A DNA stretch of 64,000 bases from Candidatus Gastranaerophilales bacterium (GCA_944324945.1 CALUYE010000003.1:1-64000); one strand, 5' to 3'. Counted from the first letter of the stretch, positions 45,834 through 55,176 are shown. The notes: generated by a model from the letters alone, not told the origin. Numbers and translations: made by a program.

Positions 45834-47671
45834 ATATTTGTAGCCAAACTCGGGGCAATTGTAATAAATTGTCTTACAAGTTCTCTGTCCCATTGCTTGC
45901 CTGCGCCTGACTTTAAAATTTCACAAGCCTTATCGACACTCAGACCTTTTCTGTAAGGTCTATCGGATATTAGCGCATGGTATGCATCTGCGACTGCTAC
46001 TATTTTAGCCGACATTGGTATTTCATCACCCTTTAAGCCGTAAGGATAGCCTGTACCATCAACATGTTCATGGTGATATTTAACCATCGGAATTAAATCA
46101 TGAAGTGATTTATTGGGTTTTAATACCTTATCGGCGCCGATTTTAGGGTGTTGTTTCATAACTGCCCATTCATCGGAAGTTAATTGAGTCGGTTTTCTTA
46201 AGACTTGTTCAGGAATACCGATTTTACCGATATCATGAAGCAGAGCACCAAGTTTTATGCGCTCAACTTCATCACTCGGCAAATTAAGTGCACGCGCTAA
46301 GGCTTCTGAATATCTTGAAACCGCGCTTGAATGACCTTTTGTGTATGTGTCTTTAGCATCAATTGTATTAACCAGCGATAAAACAACATCAAGCATATGT
46401 TCGTTTGAAATTATTGTTTCGCTGTGGAATTGCTTAATTAATTCTTCTTCGATATTAACCAAAGAAGCGTGTTTTTTGGTTAATATTTGAACAAAACATT
46501 TTAAAGCTTCATCATCCCAGAAATTAAAATCAGCAGTTGAAATAATTTCGGATTGGCCTGTTTTGTTTCTTTTACTTTTAGCTATCATTAGAGCTTGTTG
46601 AGCTAAAAGGGTTAATTTTTCCTGTTTGTTTGTAGAATCTGGGAACATCGATATACCGCAGGAGAATTTTAATTGCCCTAAGTCATCAAACATTGTGCAT
46701 GCTAAATTATATAAAAGAAATTCGCAAACATATTTAGCATCATCAACATTTGTATCAGGCATAATGATTGCAATTTTATCACCTGCGTATCTACCCAGGA
46801 TATCTGTATTTCTTGCGTTTTTCTTAATTTTTTTAGCAACTTCTTTAATTACGATATCGCCTTTAGCATGTCCCAATTCGTTATTGATTTCCGTTATATT
46901 TGCAATATCAATAATGCAGAATGCAAAATCTTTTTCGCTTTTTGTTGCTGCTATAATTTCATTTGCAAGTTCTTCTTGAAGTTTTTTATGGTTGTATAAT
47001 CCTGTTAGAGAATCGGTATCAGTATTTTTATTAACAAGTTCATGAAGAATAAAATTCTTATGAGAAAAAGCAAAGCAGTTGGCAATTAATTTATAAAATT
47101 CCAGATATTCATTTTTGTAATTATCCGAAAATATAAATACACCTATGCATTCATCTGCAGCAACAAGAGGAATAATTACCGAAGGAGATTCTGTTATATC
47201 ATTCAATTGAGACAATTTTAAGCAGCTGCTGTCTTTGCAAAATTCCGTTTTTTTGTTTAAAAACGCTTTAACAATTGCATTATCGCTTTCGCTTGTCATT
47301 ATCTTTGTATTGTATGATGAATCATTTTTATCAATTAATTTAATATTGATATAATTTGAATTTTCATTATACAAACCGATTGCGCAGTAATTTAAACTTA
47401 AAATATTTGAAAAATGCTTATTAATGTCATAAAACAATTTTATTGAATCGCTTTGATTTACAAAACAGGAATTTAGCGCTCTTGTAAGCTGTTTAAAGTT
47501 GATTTCCTGTTTTTTATTTATAGCATTTGCATAACCGCCGTATAATCTGTTTGCAGATGTAATTGTATTCAAAGACAGTATTTTTTTATTTTCAATCGGA
47601 TTTGAAATATTCAAATTGGATTGAGTTTCGTTTTGTATAAGTGAAGTTTTTTCACTATTTTTCGAATTCAT
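45830..47671 (-). CDS. GAF-degenerate GGDEF-HD-GYP signalling protein
   Basis: A 613-residue protein with a GAF-like sensor (about 60-210), a GGDEF domain (about 215-375) and an HD-GYP domain (about 420-600). The GGDEF active-site motif is replaced by YAGDK at 295-299, so it should not make c-di-GMP and may be a GTP-binding regulatory domain. The HD-GYP is complete: HD at 479-480, GIP at 485-487 and HHEHVDGTGYP at 533-543, so it is a likely c-di-GMP phosphodiesterase. No membrane segment is seen. It could control motility or adhesion; flagellin and fliD lie 25-30 kb away. Confidence 0.9.
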   Translation of the reverse strand: MNSKNSEKTSLIQNETQSNLNISNPIENKKILSLNTITSANRLYGGYANAINKKQEINFKQLTRALNSCFVNQSDSIKLFYDINKHFSNILSLNYCAIGLYNENSNYINIKLIDKNDSSYNTKIMTSESDNAIVKAFLNKKTEFCKDSSCLKLSQLNDITESPSVIIPLVAADECIGVFIFSDNYKNEYLEFYKLIANCFAFSHKNFILHELVNKNTDTDSLTGLYNHKKLQEELANEIIAATKSEKDFAFCIIDIANITEINNELGHAKGDIVIKEVAKKIKKNARNTDILGRYAGDKIAIIMPDTNVDDAKYVCEFLLYNLACTMFDDLGQLKFSCGISMFPDSTNKQEKLTLLAQQALMIAKSKRNKTGQSEIISTADFNFWDDEALKCFVQILTKKHASLVNIEEELIKQFHSETIISNEHMLDVVLSLVNTIDAKDTYTKGHSSAVSRYSEALARALNLPSDEVERIKLGALLHDIGKIGIPEQVLRKPTQLTSDEWAVMKQHPKIGADKVLKPNKSLHDLIPMVKYHHEHVDGTGYPYGLKGDEIPMSAKIVAVADAYHALISDRPYRKGLSVDKACEILKSGAGKQWDRELVRQFITIAPSLATNI

Positions 47672-47767
47672 TTCAAACCTTTCTTGGACGTTAGTTAACT
47701 TATAGAAATTCTCTGAATAAAAAAAATGCTAGTTTTTAAAAAAATATTAATAAAAATTTACAATTGG

Positions 47768-48043
47768 TTAAAATATTTTTATTGTTTTCAGTGCAGATTT
47801 TTCTCCGTTAACTATTTCTATATTTGATTTTGCAACATCCAGTGTTTTTGATAAAAATTCAATAATTGCTCTGTTGGCTTTTCCTTCAATTGCTCTTTGC
47901 ACAACTTTAATTTTAATAAAATCTTCGCAAAAATCAATAGAATTATTTTTAGAATTTGCCACAACCTTGATTTTAAACTTAAAAGTTTCCCTGTTTTTAA
48001 CTAATTCAATTAATTCATCAATATTTTTGAATTTTTTATCCAT
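47768..48043 (-). CDS. DUF167 (YggU-like) protein
   Basis: A 91-residue protein of the DUF167/YggU family, of unknown biochemical role. The core is FKIKVVANSKNNSID...IKVVQRAIEGKANRAIIEFLSKTLDV, with the conserved V-x-x-x-A/P-x-x-G-K-A-N. I start at the ATG 48043 (MDKKFKNIDEL), since upstream codons to 48160 read through the rel promoter and look non-coding. It is divergent from rel across about 100 bp. Confidence 0.85.
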   Translation of the reverse strand: MDKKFKNIDELIELVKNRETFKFKIKVVANSKNNSIDFCEDFIKIKVVQRAIEGKANRAIIEFLSKTLDVAKSNIEIVNGEKSALKTIKIF

Positions 48044-48103
48044 ACCATCATATACTATCAAAAAACAATGCCAAAATACAACATATAATTCATATAAAAT
48101 TCG

Positions 48104-48126
48104 CCATACGTAGTATAATTGTATGG
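48104..48126 (+). promoter_or_regulatory. rel promoter with palindrome around the -10
   Basis: CCATAC (48104-48109) and GTATGG (48121-48126) form an inverted repeat that brackets TATAAT (48114-48119). The ATG of rel is at 48142 with AGGA nine bases upstream. A repressor binding the palindrome would cover the -10. No good -35 is seen. Confidence 0.4.
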
Positions 48127-48141
48127 TAGAATAGGAAAAAT

Positions 48142-50370
48142 ATGACGTATCAGGATACATTTAACGAAATAAAAGAAGATTTAATCAAACAAAAACGTCC
48201 GCAAGATGATATCAATCAAATTGAAGCGGCATACGAATGGGCTAAAAAATTACACTCGGGGCAATTTAGAATTTCGCAAGAACCTTATATAATCCATCCC
48301 GTTGAGGTTGCTAAAATTCTTGTAAATTTAAAGATGGATAAAGATACAATAATTGCAGCATTCTTACATGATGTCCTTGAAGATACCGACACAACAGCAC
48401 AGGAAATGGAAGAAAAATTCGGAATTGATGTTGTTAATCTTGTAACGGGTGTTACAAAACTCGGGAAATATCAGTTTAAATCAAAAGAAGAACGCCAAGC
48501 GGAAAATTTCAGACGTATGTTTATTGCAATGGCTCAGGATGTAAGAATAATTATCCTAAAACTTGCAGACAGATTACACAACATGCGCACTCTTTCATAC
48601 ATGGCAGCACCGAAGCAAAAAAAAATTGCGCAGGAAACCCTTGATATTTTTGCACCCCTGGCAAACCGTTTAGGGATGGGGAAAATTAAAGCGGAACTTG
48701 AAGATTTATCTTTAAGATATTTATATCCTGAAAAATACTACGAAATTGCAAAACTTGTAGCTGAAACAAAATCAATGCGCGACAGCACCGTAAATGCGCT
48801 CATTGAAAAAATCAAAGCAGAGCTTGAAAAACACAAACTAAAAGTTACAATAAAAGGCAGAGCAAAACACTATTACAGTATTTATAACAAAATGAAGCGC
48901 TTAAATGTTTCATTTGATCAGTTGTATGATATTACGGCGGTTAGAGTAATCGTTGATACGGAAGCTGAATGTTATCAAGTTTTAGGGATAATTCATCAAA
49001 TTTTTAAACCAATCCCCGGACGTTTTAAAGACTATATTGCAATGCCAAAAAGTAATATGTACCGCTCGTTACATACTTCGGTCATTGGTTTTAAAAACAA
49101 ACCCGTTGAAATTCAAATAAGAACCCATAAAATGCATGAAATAGCGGAATACGGGGTTGCAGCACACTGGAAATATAAAGAACAAGGCTCAATTAAAGCA
49201 AATAACAAGCAGGATATGCAATTTTCCTGGATGAGAAAGGTAATGGAGCTTGATCAGGACTCAATTGATGCCAAAGATTTTGTTGAAAGCGTAAAATTTG
49301 ACTTATTTAACGACCAGGTTTTTGTTTTTACACCAAACGGAGATGTTTTCGACCTTCCCAAAAATTCAACACCCGTTGATTTTGCATACAGAATCCACAC
49401 GGAAGTCGGACACAGAACGGTTGGAGCTTTAATTAACGGAAGAATAGCCCAACTTGATACAAAACTAAAAAACGGCGATATTGTTGAAATCTTAACATCA
49501 AAACAGTTTATGCCGAAAATCGATTGGCTTAATTTTGTTGTTACTAAAAATGCCAGCACAAAAATCCGCCAGTGGTTTAAAAAATTCAACAGAGAAGACA
49601 ATATCCAGCTTGGTAAGACAAACCTTGAAATCGAGCTTACAAAAAACTGTTTCGATGAAATGGTTAAATCAGGATTAATTGAAAAAGCTGCACGCGAAAT
49701 GAACTATAAAACAAGCGAAGATTTATATGCAGCACTTGGCTATGGTGAAACTACAATACATAAAGTTATCAATATATTAAAAAAATACGAAGCACCCAAA
49801 ACAAACGAAGAACTTGCACAGGCGCAAAACCAAAATGTTTCAAAAAAATCGAAAAACAAGAAAAACGATATAATAGGACTGGAAGGTTTGTTGTGGTCTT
49901 TGGCTAAATGCTGCTCTCCAATCCCAGGAGAGCCTATTGTAGGCGTTGTTACAAAATCAAAAGGCGTTAGTGTTCACAGATTGGATTGTAAATGCTTAGG
50001 AAACATTGAACCTGAAAGAATGATTGATATAAGCTGGGCAGATACCGTTTCTAAAACTACATATACCGCTCATCTAAGAATTGAATGCCAGGATAGAGTA
50101 GGAATCTTAAGAGATATCCTGATGAAAACGGGAGATTTGGGTATTAATATAGTATATTCAAATACGTATTTAAAAGGAAGAAAATTCGGTATTATCGACC
50201 TTGGCATTGAGCTTGATAATATTGAAACCCTAAAAAAAATAATTCTTGCAATACAATCAATTAATGATGTTTTTTCGGTAAGACGTTTGCAGCAAAAAGA
50301 AAATTTAAACCAGCCAAAACCGTCCAAAAGAAAAAAATATAAAAACAATAAACAAAAGGAACAAAAATAA
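48142..50370 (+). CDS. rel: bifunctional (p)ppGpp synthetase/hydrolase
   Basis: A 742-residue long RSH protein that makes and degrades the alarmone (p)ppGpp. The HD hydrolase domain has IIHPVEVAK and FLHDVLEDT, and KLADRLHNMRT. The synthetase region has RFKDYIAMPKSNMYRSLHTSV and EIQIRTHKMHEIAEYGVAAHWKYKE. TGS (FVFTPNGDVFDLP) and a C-terminal ACT domain (LRIECQDRVGILRDILMKTG) follow. Both catalytic centres look intact. ribF follows 4 bp after its stop, which suggests co-transcription. Confidence 0.96.
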   Translation: MTYQDTFNEIKEDLIKQKRPQDDINQIEAAYEWAKKLHSGQFRISQEPYIIHPVEVAKILVNLKMDKDTIIAAFLHDVLEDTDTTAQEMEEKFGIDVVNLVTGVTKLGKYQFKSKEERQAENFRRMFIAMAQDVRIIILKLADRLHNMRTLSYMAAPKQKKIAQETLDIFAPLANRLGMGKIKAELEDLSLRYLYPEKYYEIAKLVAETKSMRDSTVNALIEKIKAELEKHKLKVTIKGRAKHYYSIYNKMKRLNVSFDQLYDITAVRVIVDTEAECYQVLGIIHQIFKPIPGRFKDYIAMPKSNMYRSLHTSVIGFKNKPVEIQIRTHKMHEIAEYGVAAHWKYKEQGSIKANNKQDMQFSWMRKVMELDQDSIDAKDFVESVKFDLFNDQVFVFTPNGDVFDLPKNSTPVDFAYRIHTEVGHRTVGALINGRIAQLDTKLKNGDIVEILTSKQFMPKIDWLNFVVTKNASTKIRQWFKKFNREDNIQLGKTNLEIELTKNCFDEMVKSGLIEKAAREMNYKTSEDLYAALGYGETTIHKVINILKKYEAPKTNEELAQAQNQNVSKKSKNKKNDIIGLEGLLWSLAKCCSPIPGEPIVGVVTKSKGVSVHRLDCKCLGNIEPERMIDISWADTVSKTTYTAHLRIECQDRVGILRDILMKTGDLGINIVYSNTYLKGRKFGIIDLGIELDNIETLKKIILAIQSINDVFSVRRLQQKENLNQPKPSKRKKYKNNKQKEQK

Positions 50371-50373
50371 CTA

Positions 50374-51300
50374 ATGAAGGTTTTTCGAAATATCGAAAAA
50401 AATAAAAATATCGCAATAGCGCTGGGCTATTTTGACGGTGTGCATATAGGACACAGGAAAATAATAAAGAATTTGATAAGACTTTCAAAAGAAAACAATT
50501 TAAAATCTGCCGTTGTAACTTTTGAAAAAAACCCTGCAAACTATTTCAATCAAAATTTAATTCCCGATATTCAAACATATAAAGATAAAGAAATAATTCT
50601 TGATGCTCTCGGGGTTGATTATGTTTATGAGCTGGATTTTGAAGAATACAAAAACATAAGCGCTTTTGATTATCTTAAAAATATTTTAATTGAAAATTTC
50701 GACCCTAAATTTATAGTAGTCGGATATAATCATACTTTTGGAAAAGATAAAACAGGCACCGTACAATTTTTAAAAGATATGGAGATAAATTATAACTATA
50801 AAGCAATTATAGTTCCTGAAGAAAAATATAAAGATGAAATCGAAGTAAGTTCAACTTCAATCAGGCAATTGATTCAAGAAGGCGAGCTTGAAAAAGTGAA
50901 ACCGCTTCTTGGAAGATATTTTTCCTTAAGAAACCTTGTAATTAAAGGGGATAAACTTGCACGTGTTCTTGGATATCCGACAGCAAATACCCTTTGGCCC
51001 AATACTTTAGTAAAATTGCCCTATGGAGTTTATTTTGGTTTTGCTCAAGTAGACTCAAAAGTAATTCCTGCACTAATCTCCTGGGGAAATAAGCCGACAT
51101 TGAGTGATGGTAAAAATGAAATGCTTGAAGCTCACATTTATAATTTTAGCGAAAATATCTACGGTAAAATAATAAAAATTATTTTTGTTCAAAAATTAAG
51201 AGACCAGGAAAATTTCGGCAATATAAGAGTTTTAAAAACCCGGCTTCAAAAAGACTATAAGCACTTCGAGGCTTGGGCAAGAGTGATGAGTTATTCATAA
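50374..51300 (+). CDS. ribF: bifunctional riboflavin kinase/FAD synthetase
   Basis: A 308-residue enzyme turning riboflavin into FMN and FAD. The N-terminal nucleotidyltransferase domain has ALGYFDGVHIGHRKII, and VGYNHTFGKDKTG, with SSTSIRQLI as the ISSTxIR motif. The C-terminal kinase has GYPTANT, plus LPYGVYFG. Length and motif order match prokaryotic RibF. It starts 3 bases after the rel stop. Confidence 0.96.
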   Translation: MKVFRNIEKNKNIAIALGYFDGVHIGHRKIIKNLIRLSKENNLKSAVVTFEKNPANYFNQNLIPDIQTYKDKEIILDALGVDYVYELDFEEYKNISAFDYLKNILIENFDPKFIVVGYNHTFGKDKTGTVQFLKDMEINYNYKAIIVPEEKYKDEIEVSSTSIRQLIQEGELEKVKPLLGRYFSLRNLVIKGDKLARVLGYPTANTLWPNTLVKLPYGVYFGFAQVDSKVIPALISWGNKPTLSDGKNEMLEAHIYNFSENIYGKIIKIIFVQKLRDQENFGNIRVLKTRLQKDYKHFEAWARVMSYS

Positions 51301-51660
51301 GTAAATTGATAAAGTAATCATTATCAATAAATAGCAGCAGAGCATATACAACAATATCTTTTCAATATTTACCATTTTAGCATTTTAAAACTTTAAAAAG
51401 ATATTAAATTACACTTTTTAGTAATTTTTATAAAAATGCACTAAATTGCTTTATAAATTTAGACCAATTGAAACAAAATACGCAATGTTTCTTAATATTA
51501 TAGGGGAAGTAAATTATTTTTATTTTCGATTTATGTTATTATAAAATACGCCGTCAATTTTATAAATGTAAAGTTTTTAAAATTTTCAGTAGAATAAATA
51601 GCAAAAAATCAGCTTCACAAGTTTTTATTAATTTGTGTTTTGTATGAGGACAAATTCTTA
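51301..51660. promoter_or_regulatory. long intergenic region with palindrome
   Basis: A 360-bp non-coding stretch between ribF and the membrane-protein pair. Just after ribF, ATTGATAA (51305-51312) and TTATCAAT (51321-51328) form an exact 8-bp inverted repeat with an 8-base centre. The right half (AATCATTATC, including the centre) resembles a Fur-box half, but the left half deviates. It also holds AT-rich sequence and a promoter-like TATAAA near 51540. No coding potential or structured RNA is recognised. Confidence 0.35.
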
Positions 51661-52725
51661 ATGAAATTATCATCCGTTAACAACATAAAATTCCATAGCC
51701 AAAATTATGATGATAAAAGTAACATTTATAAAAACGGTAATTGCACTATAAGTACAAATGTAAAAAATACAAACAATGTTAATTTTACAGGACTTACAAG
51801 TTCGCTTGTAAAGTTCTGGCAATGGGTTGAAAACGGAGGACGCGCTCTTTCTTTTACAATTGAAGATATGGGGGGAACAAACATCCCAAGAACTCTAATG
51901 GGGATGTTTGCAGGTTTTCAATATACCAAAAAAATTAATATGAATGCACTAAAACAAGAAGGCATAAGAGAATTCTTAACAGGCCCCACAATGACTTTTA
52001 TGCCTATTGCAATTCTTGCGCTTTTAAGAGCAGGCTGCGGAAGAAGCGCAAATACACACAATGAAAATTTAAGAAATTTATCCTATTTAGCAAAAGGTAC
52101 GGTTAAAGACGGGGTTATGGATCAAAATAAATTTATTGAAAAAACCGTACGTGATTTATTGGAAAAAACAACCGAAAAAAATATTATTGAAAATGCGCAA
52201 AGCACATCCGATTTAACAAAAGAAGATGTTTCAATACTTAAAGATGTATTAATTAAATATAAAGATACGCTAACAGATAAATCAATATCCAAAAAAGACA
52301 GAAAAAAACTGGCAGCTTCCCTGCTTGATGAAGCTCAATCAACTTTTAGCGAAATTGTAAAAAGAACAAAATCTTCTTTTGAAGGAGTTGACTTCTTAAG
52401 TGCGAAATATTCAATAACAAAAGATAAACAAGGAAGCACCAATTTTAAAAGTTATGCCGAATATATAGCAGATTATGTTAACGACTTTGCAAAATATACA
52501 AAAAACAGAATATTTAATTTAGATGACGATGCTTTAATATCCAACTTTAAAGCGGGATATATGGCAAACCGCATCTTAACCGTCGCTTGTATGGTATTTA
52601 TAACGGGAAAATTAATGGGCTATATCCCAAGATTATACACCTGGGCATCGGGTGCAGTTAATCCTAACGCCAAAGCTATTTATAACGAAGCACAAAAAGA
52701 AAATAAAAGCGGAGGTGTTAAATAA
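51661..52725 (+). CDS. lineage-specific membrane protein with NVNFTG motif
   Basis: A 354-residue protein begins at ATG 51661 with AGGA 10 bases upstream; a TTG at 51640 is an alternative. The N-terminus (LSSVNNIKFHSQN) and the following NTNNVNFTGLTSSL show the motif seen on other proteins in the window. Hydrophobic segments include about 108-125 (GPTMTFMPIAILALLRAG) and about 305-330 (ANRILTVACMVFITGKLMGYIP), around a charged helical middle that is probably coiled coil. The next gene overlaps its stop by 1 base and seems a structural partner. No known family recognised. Confidence 0.72.
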   Translation: MKLSSVNNIKFHSQNYDDKSNIYKNGNCTISTNVKNTNNVNFTGLTSSLVKFWQWVENGGRALSFTIEDMGGTNIPRTLMGMFAGFQYTKKINMNALKQEGIREFLTGPTMTFMPIAILALLRAGCGRSANTHNENLRNLSYLAKGTVKDGVMDQNKFIEKTVRDLLEKTTEKNIIENAQSTSDLTKEDVSILKDVLIKYKDTLTDKSISKKDRKKLAASLLDEAQSTFSEIVKRTKSSFEGVDFLSAKYSITKDKQGSTNFKSYAEYIADYVNDFAKYTKNRIFNLDDDALISNFKAGYMANRILTVACMVFITGKLMGYIPRLYTWASGAVNPNAKAIYNEAQKENKSGGVK

Positions 52726-53867
52726 TGGGTTTTAACATAAACAGCATCACCTCTAAAATAACAAACTCAAAAGCTTTAAAAAGCATTCCTCAAAAGATGA
52801 ACAATATAAGCGTCAAAATAGGCTCTAAGTTTGATAAATTATGCTCAAAAAGCGACACTTTTCAAAAAGTCGTAAATGCGCTTGAACCTAACGGGGGAGA
52901 TAATTCCTGGTTTTTAATGTTAGGTTTAATGGCAATGGTTGTAGGCCCCAGAATTACAACCGCAGCAAAAAGAAACCCCGACAACAAGGAAGCTACAAAA
53001 GATGAAATAAAAGAAATCTTATTCAGAGATATTCAAACAATTTCAATCATTATGCTTTCTCTTAAAGCAATGAACGCGCTAATCAGTGCCGCTGCGGGCA
53101 AAATGTCGGGAATCCCGATGTCAAACAAGCCCTATATTGAAATGTTTAACTCAAAAGGGCTTAAAAATAAAGCAATGGAATTTATACAAGAACCATTGCA
53201 AAAAACTAAAATCTTATTTAAAAATATATTTGATACAATAAATCCGATTGGCGGCAAAAAATGCTATACAACAGAAGAATCAATCGCAAAATACTCAGGT
53301 TTTAGTGATATGAATCAAATAAGAAAAATGTTTGATGCTGCAATAAGTCAAAAAGGAGACGGAGAATCCATCTTTGGTGTTGTTATTGATTCATTAATCA
53401 AAAAACAGCAAGATGTTGTAAATAATTTGAATTCTCAAGCTATTTCCTGCGCCAATAAAGACGGAAGTTTAACAAACGCTTTTGCATCGGAAGTCGAAAA
53501 AGCAAAAGACATTTTAAAAGAACTGATGCAATTAAAAGAACAAGGCTACAAAGGTTTTCAAAATAACAACAACATAAGCAAAGCGAGTGAAAATCTTATA
53601 ATTTCCTTCTTTAAAGATCCAAATAACGCGCTTGTTCAAAAAGTTGTAAATTTAAATGCACAATTAAAAACTTTAGCATACGGAATTGAAGTAGGATACT
53701 TGGGCTTCGGACTTCCTTATTTAAATCAAAAAAGATTAGAAAAGAAATATTTAAAAACAAAAAAAGAACAAATGCCTGAAACACTAAGCGAAATTAAAAA
53801 CATTTCGCATACAAACAAAAATTTAAAAGAACACGAAGTAAAATTGTATCACAATTTTATAAAATAA
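52725..53867 (+). CDS. lineage-specific membrane protein, partner of preceding gene
   Basis: A 380-residue protein whose ATG overlaps the preceding stop by one base (TAATG). Hydrophobic segments are at about 60-75 (WFLMLGLMAMVVGPRIT), 102-120 (IQTISIIMLSLKAMNALISAAAG) and 345-356 (VGYLGFGLPYL), around a long hydrophilic helical region. Both genes of the pair carry 'GPRIT/GPTMT'-like hydrophobic starts and a long helical middle, so they may be distant paralogues acting as a complex. Function unknown; ends 60 bp before the dedA-like gene. Confidence 0.7.
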   Translation: MGFNINSITSKITNSKALKSIPQKMNNISVKIGSKFDKLCSKSDTFQKVVNALEPNGGDNSWFLMLGLMAMVVGPRITTAAKRNPDNKEATKDEIKEILFRDIQTISIIMLSLKAMNALISAAAGKMSGIPMSNKPYIEMFNSKGLKNKAMEFIQEPLQKTKILFKNIFDTINPIGGKKCYTTEESIAKYSGFSDMNQIRKMFDAAISQKGDGESIFGVVIDSLIKKQQDVVNNLNSQAISCANKDGSLTNAFASEVEKAKDILKELMQLKEQGYKGFQNNNNISKASENLIISFFKDPNNALVQKVVNLNAQLKTLAYGIEVGYLGFGLPYLNQKRLEKKYLKTKKEQMPETLSEIKNISHTNKNLKEHEVKLYHNFIK

Positions 53868-53928
53868 TGTTTTACATATTTTTAATATCATATTAAAATT
53901 ATTCTAGTCGATTTTTAAGGATAGTTTA

Positions 53929-54549
53929 ATGATTGATACAATTTTACAAGGATTAATAAACTGGATTGAAAGCGTTATAACGGCACTTGGACCATGGGGA
54001 ATAGCTCTTTTGATGGCAATAGAATCATGCAACATCCCGCTTCCATCGGAAGCAATCTTGCCTTTTGCAGGATATCTTGTTTCAAAAGGAGTTTTTTCCA
54101 TTCACACGGCAGCAATCTATGGTGCAATAGGGTGCGTTATAGGGTCTGTGCCTTCATATTATCTTGGGTATTTTGGAGGAAGAAAATTTATTGAAAAATA
54201 CGGGAAGTATTTCCTTATTTCAAAACATGACCTTGAAATTGCAGATAAATGGGTTGATAAATACGGTGATTGGTCATTTTTTATTTGCAGGATGCTGCCT
54301 GTTGTAAGAACATTTATTTCTTTGCCTGCAGGAATTTTAAAAGCCAAAAAAAGATTCTTTTTTACTTTTACTTTTTTAGGCTCTCTTGTTTGGAGCTATT
54401 TGCTTGTTTATGTAGGAGTAAAAGTAGGTCAAAATACACAAAATCTAAAACATTTGTGGCATAAATTCGACGCTTTGATAATTGTTATCTGTCTGATTTT
54501 AGGCGGTATATATATTTATAAACACATCAAACATTTAAAAAATTCGTAA
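53929..54549 (+). CDS. DedA-family membrane protein
   Basis: A 206-residue DedA (SNARE-associated/VTT) membrane protein, a likely lipid scramblase or undecaprenyl-phosphate/phospholipid flippase. Family features: ALLMAIESCNIPLPSEAILPFAGYL (conserved Glu with the E-x-x-x-P-x-P-x-E motif), GCVIGSVPSYYLGYFGGRKF, and the FICRMLPVVRTFISLPAGI (R-x-x-P-x-x-R) motif. About four to five membrane segments. It is followed by a bidirectional terminator. Confidence 0.93.
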   Translation: MIDTILQGLINWIESVITALGPWGIALLMAIESCNIPLPSEAILPFAGYLVSKGVFSIHTAAIYGAIGCVIGSVPSYYLGYFGGRKFIEKYGKYFLISKHDLEIADKWVDKYGDWSFFICRMLPVVRTFISLPAGILKAKKRFFFTFTFLGSLVWSYLLVYVGVKVGQNTQNLKHLWHKFDALIIVICLILGGIYIYKHIKHLKNS

Positions 54550-54573
54550 AAAAAGCGGAAAAATCCGCTTTTT
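54550..54573. terminator. bidirectional terminator
   Basis: AAAAAGCGGA (54550-54559) pairs with TCCGCTTTTT (54564-54573) around AAAA. It lies between the convergent DedA-family gene and infC and ends both. Confidence 0.9.
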
Positions 54574-54577
54574 AAAT

Positions 54578-55114
54578 TTATTTAACGCCGGGTGCCAGAA
54601 TCATAACAACATTTCTGCCCTCAATTAAAGGTTTCTTTTCTAAAACAATTTGATCTTGCTCAAATTCATTTAGAAATTTATTTATTAATTCCATAGCCAA
54701 ATGACTATGCTGCATTTCTCTGCCTCTTAACATAACAACAACTTTAACTTTGTTTCCCGAAGCTAAGAATTTTTTTGCAGCCCTTAAGCGTACTTCATAA
54801 TCATGTACGTCTATTTTATAGCGCATTTTAACTTCTTTTATATCAATAACATGCTGCTTTTTTTTGGCTTCTTTAGCTTTTTTATCGGCTTCGTATTTAT
54901 ATTTTCCCCAATCCAGAATTTTTGCAACCGGTGGTGATTGGTTAGGCGAAACAACAACTAAATCTAAATCTCTTTCACGTGCCATTTGTAGAGCTTTTAC
55001 GGTTGGCACCGTACCGTGATTATTTCCTTCATCGTCTATTAATCTGACTTCTCTTGCTCTGATTTTTTCGTTTAAAAGCTCTGCTTGAGCTTTTGAATCA
55101 TTTTTACTAATAAT
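54578..55114 (-). CDS. infC: translation initiation factor IF-3, ATT start
   Basis: IF-3 prevents premature joining of ribosomal subunits and checks the start codon. The frame is open upstream of a GTG at 55009, and the missing IF-3 N-terminus is encoded there: LLNEKIRAREVRLIDDEGNNHGTVPTV in pieces. There is no ATG in that frame. TAGGAG lies 5 and 8 bases before two ATT codons (55112-55114 and 55109-55111), so translation probably starts at ATT as in other infC genes, where IF-3 represses its own mRNA. The core (LDLVVVSPNQSPPVAKILDWGKYKYE) is intact. rpmI-rplT do not follow. Confidence 0.92.
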   Translation of the reverse strand: MISKNDSKAQAELLNEKIRAREVRLIDDEGNNHGTVPTVKALQMARERDLDLVVVSPNQSPPVAKILDWGKYKYEADKKAKEAKKKQHVIDIKEVKMRYKIDVHDYEVRLRAAKKFLASGNKVKVVVMLRGREMQHSHLAMELINKFLNEFEQDQIVLEKKPLIEGRNVVMILAPGVK

Positions 55115-55176
55115 TTTATCTCCTATTAAACTACATACTATTTATACCATGGTAAATTAAATTTGTAAAAGCGTTA

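Noticed and set aside
47040-47671. Classical membrane anchor at the N-terminus of the HD-GYP protein
   Set aside because: No hydrophobic segment of 18 or more residues is present in the first 200 residues; the GAF part looks soluble.
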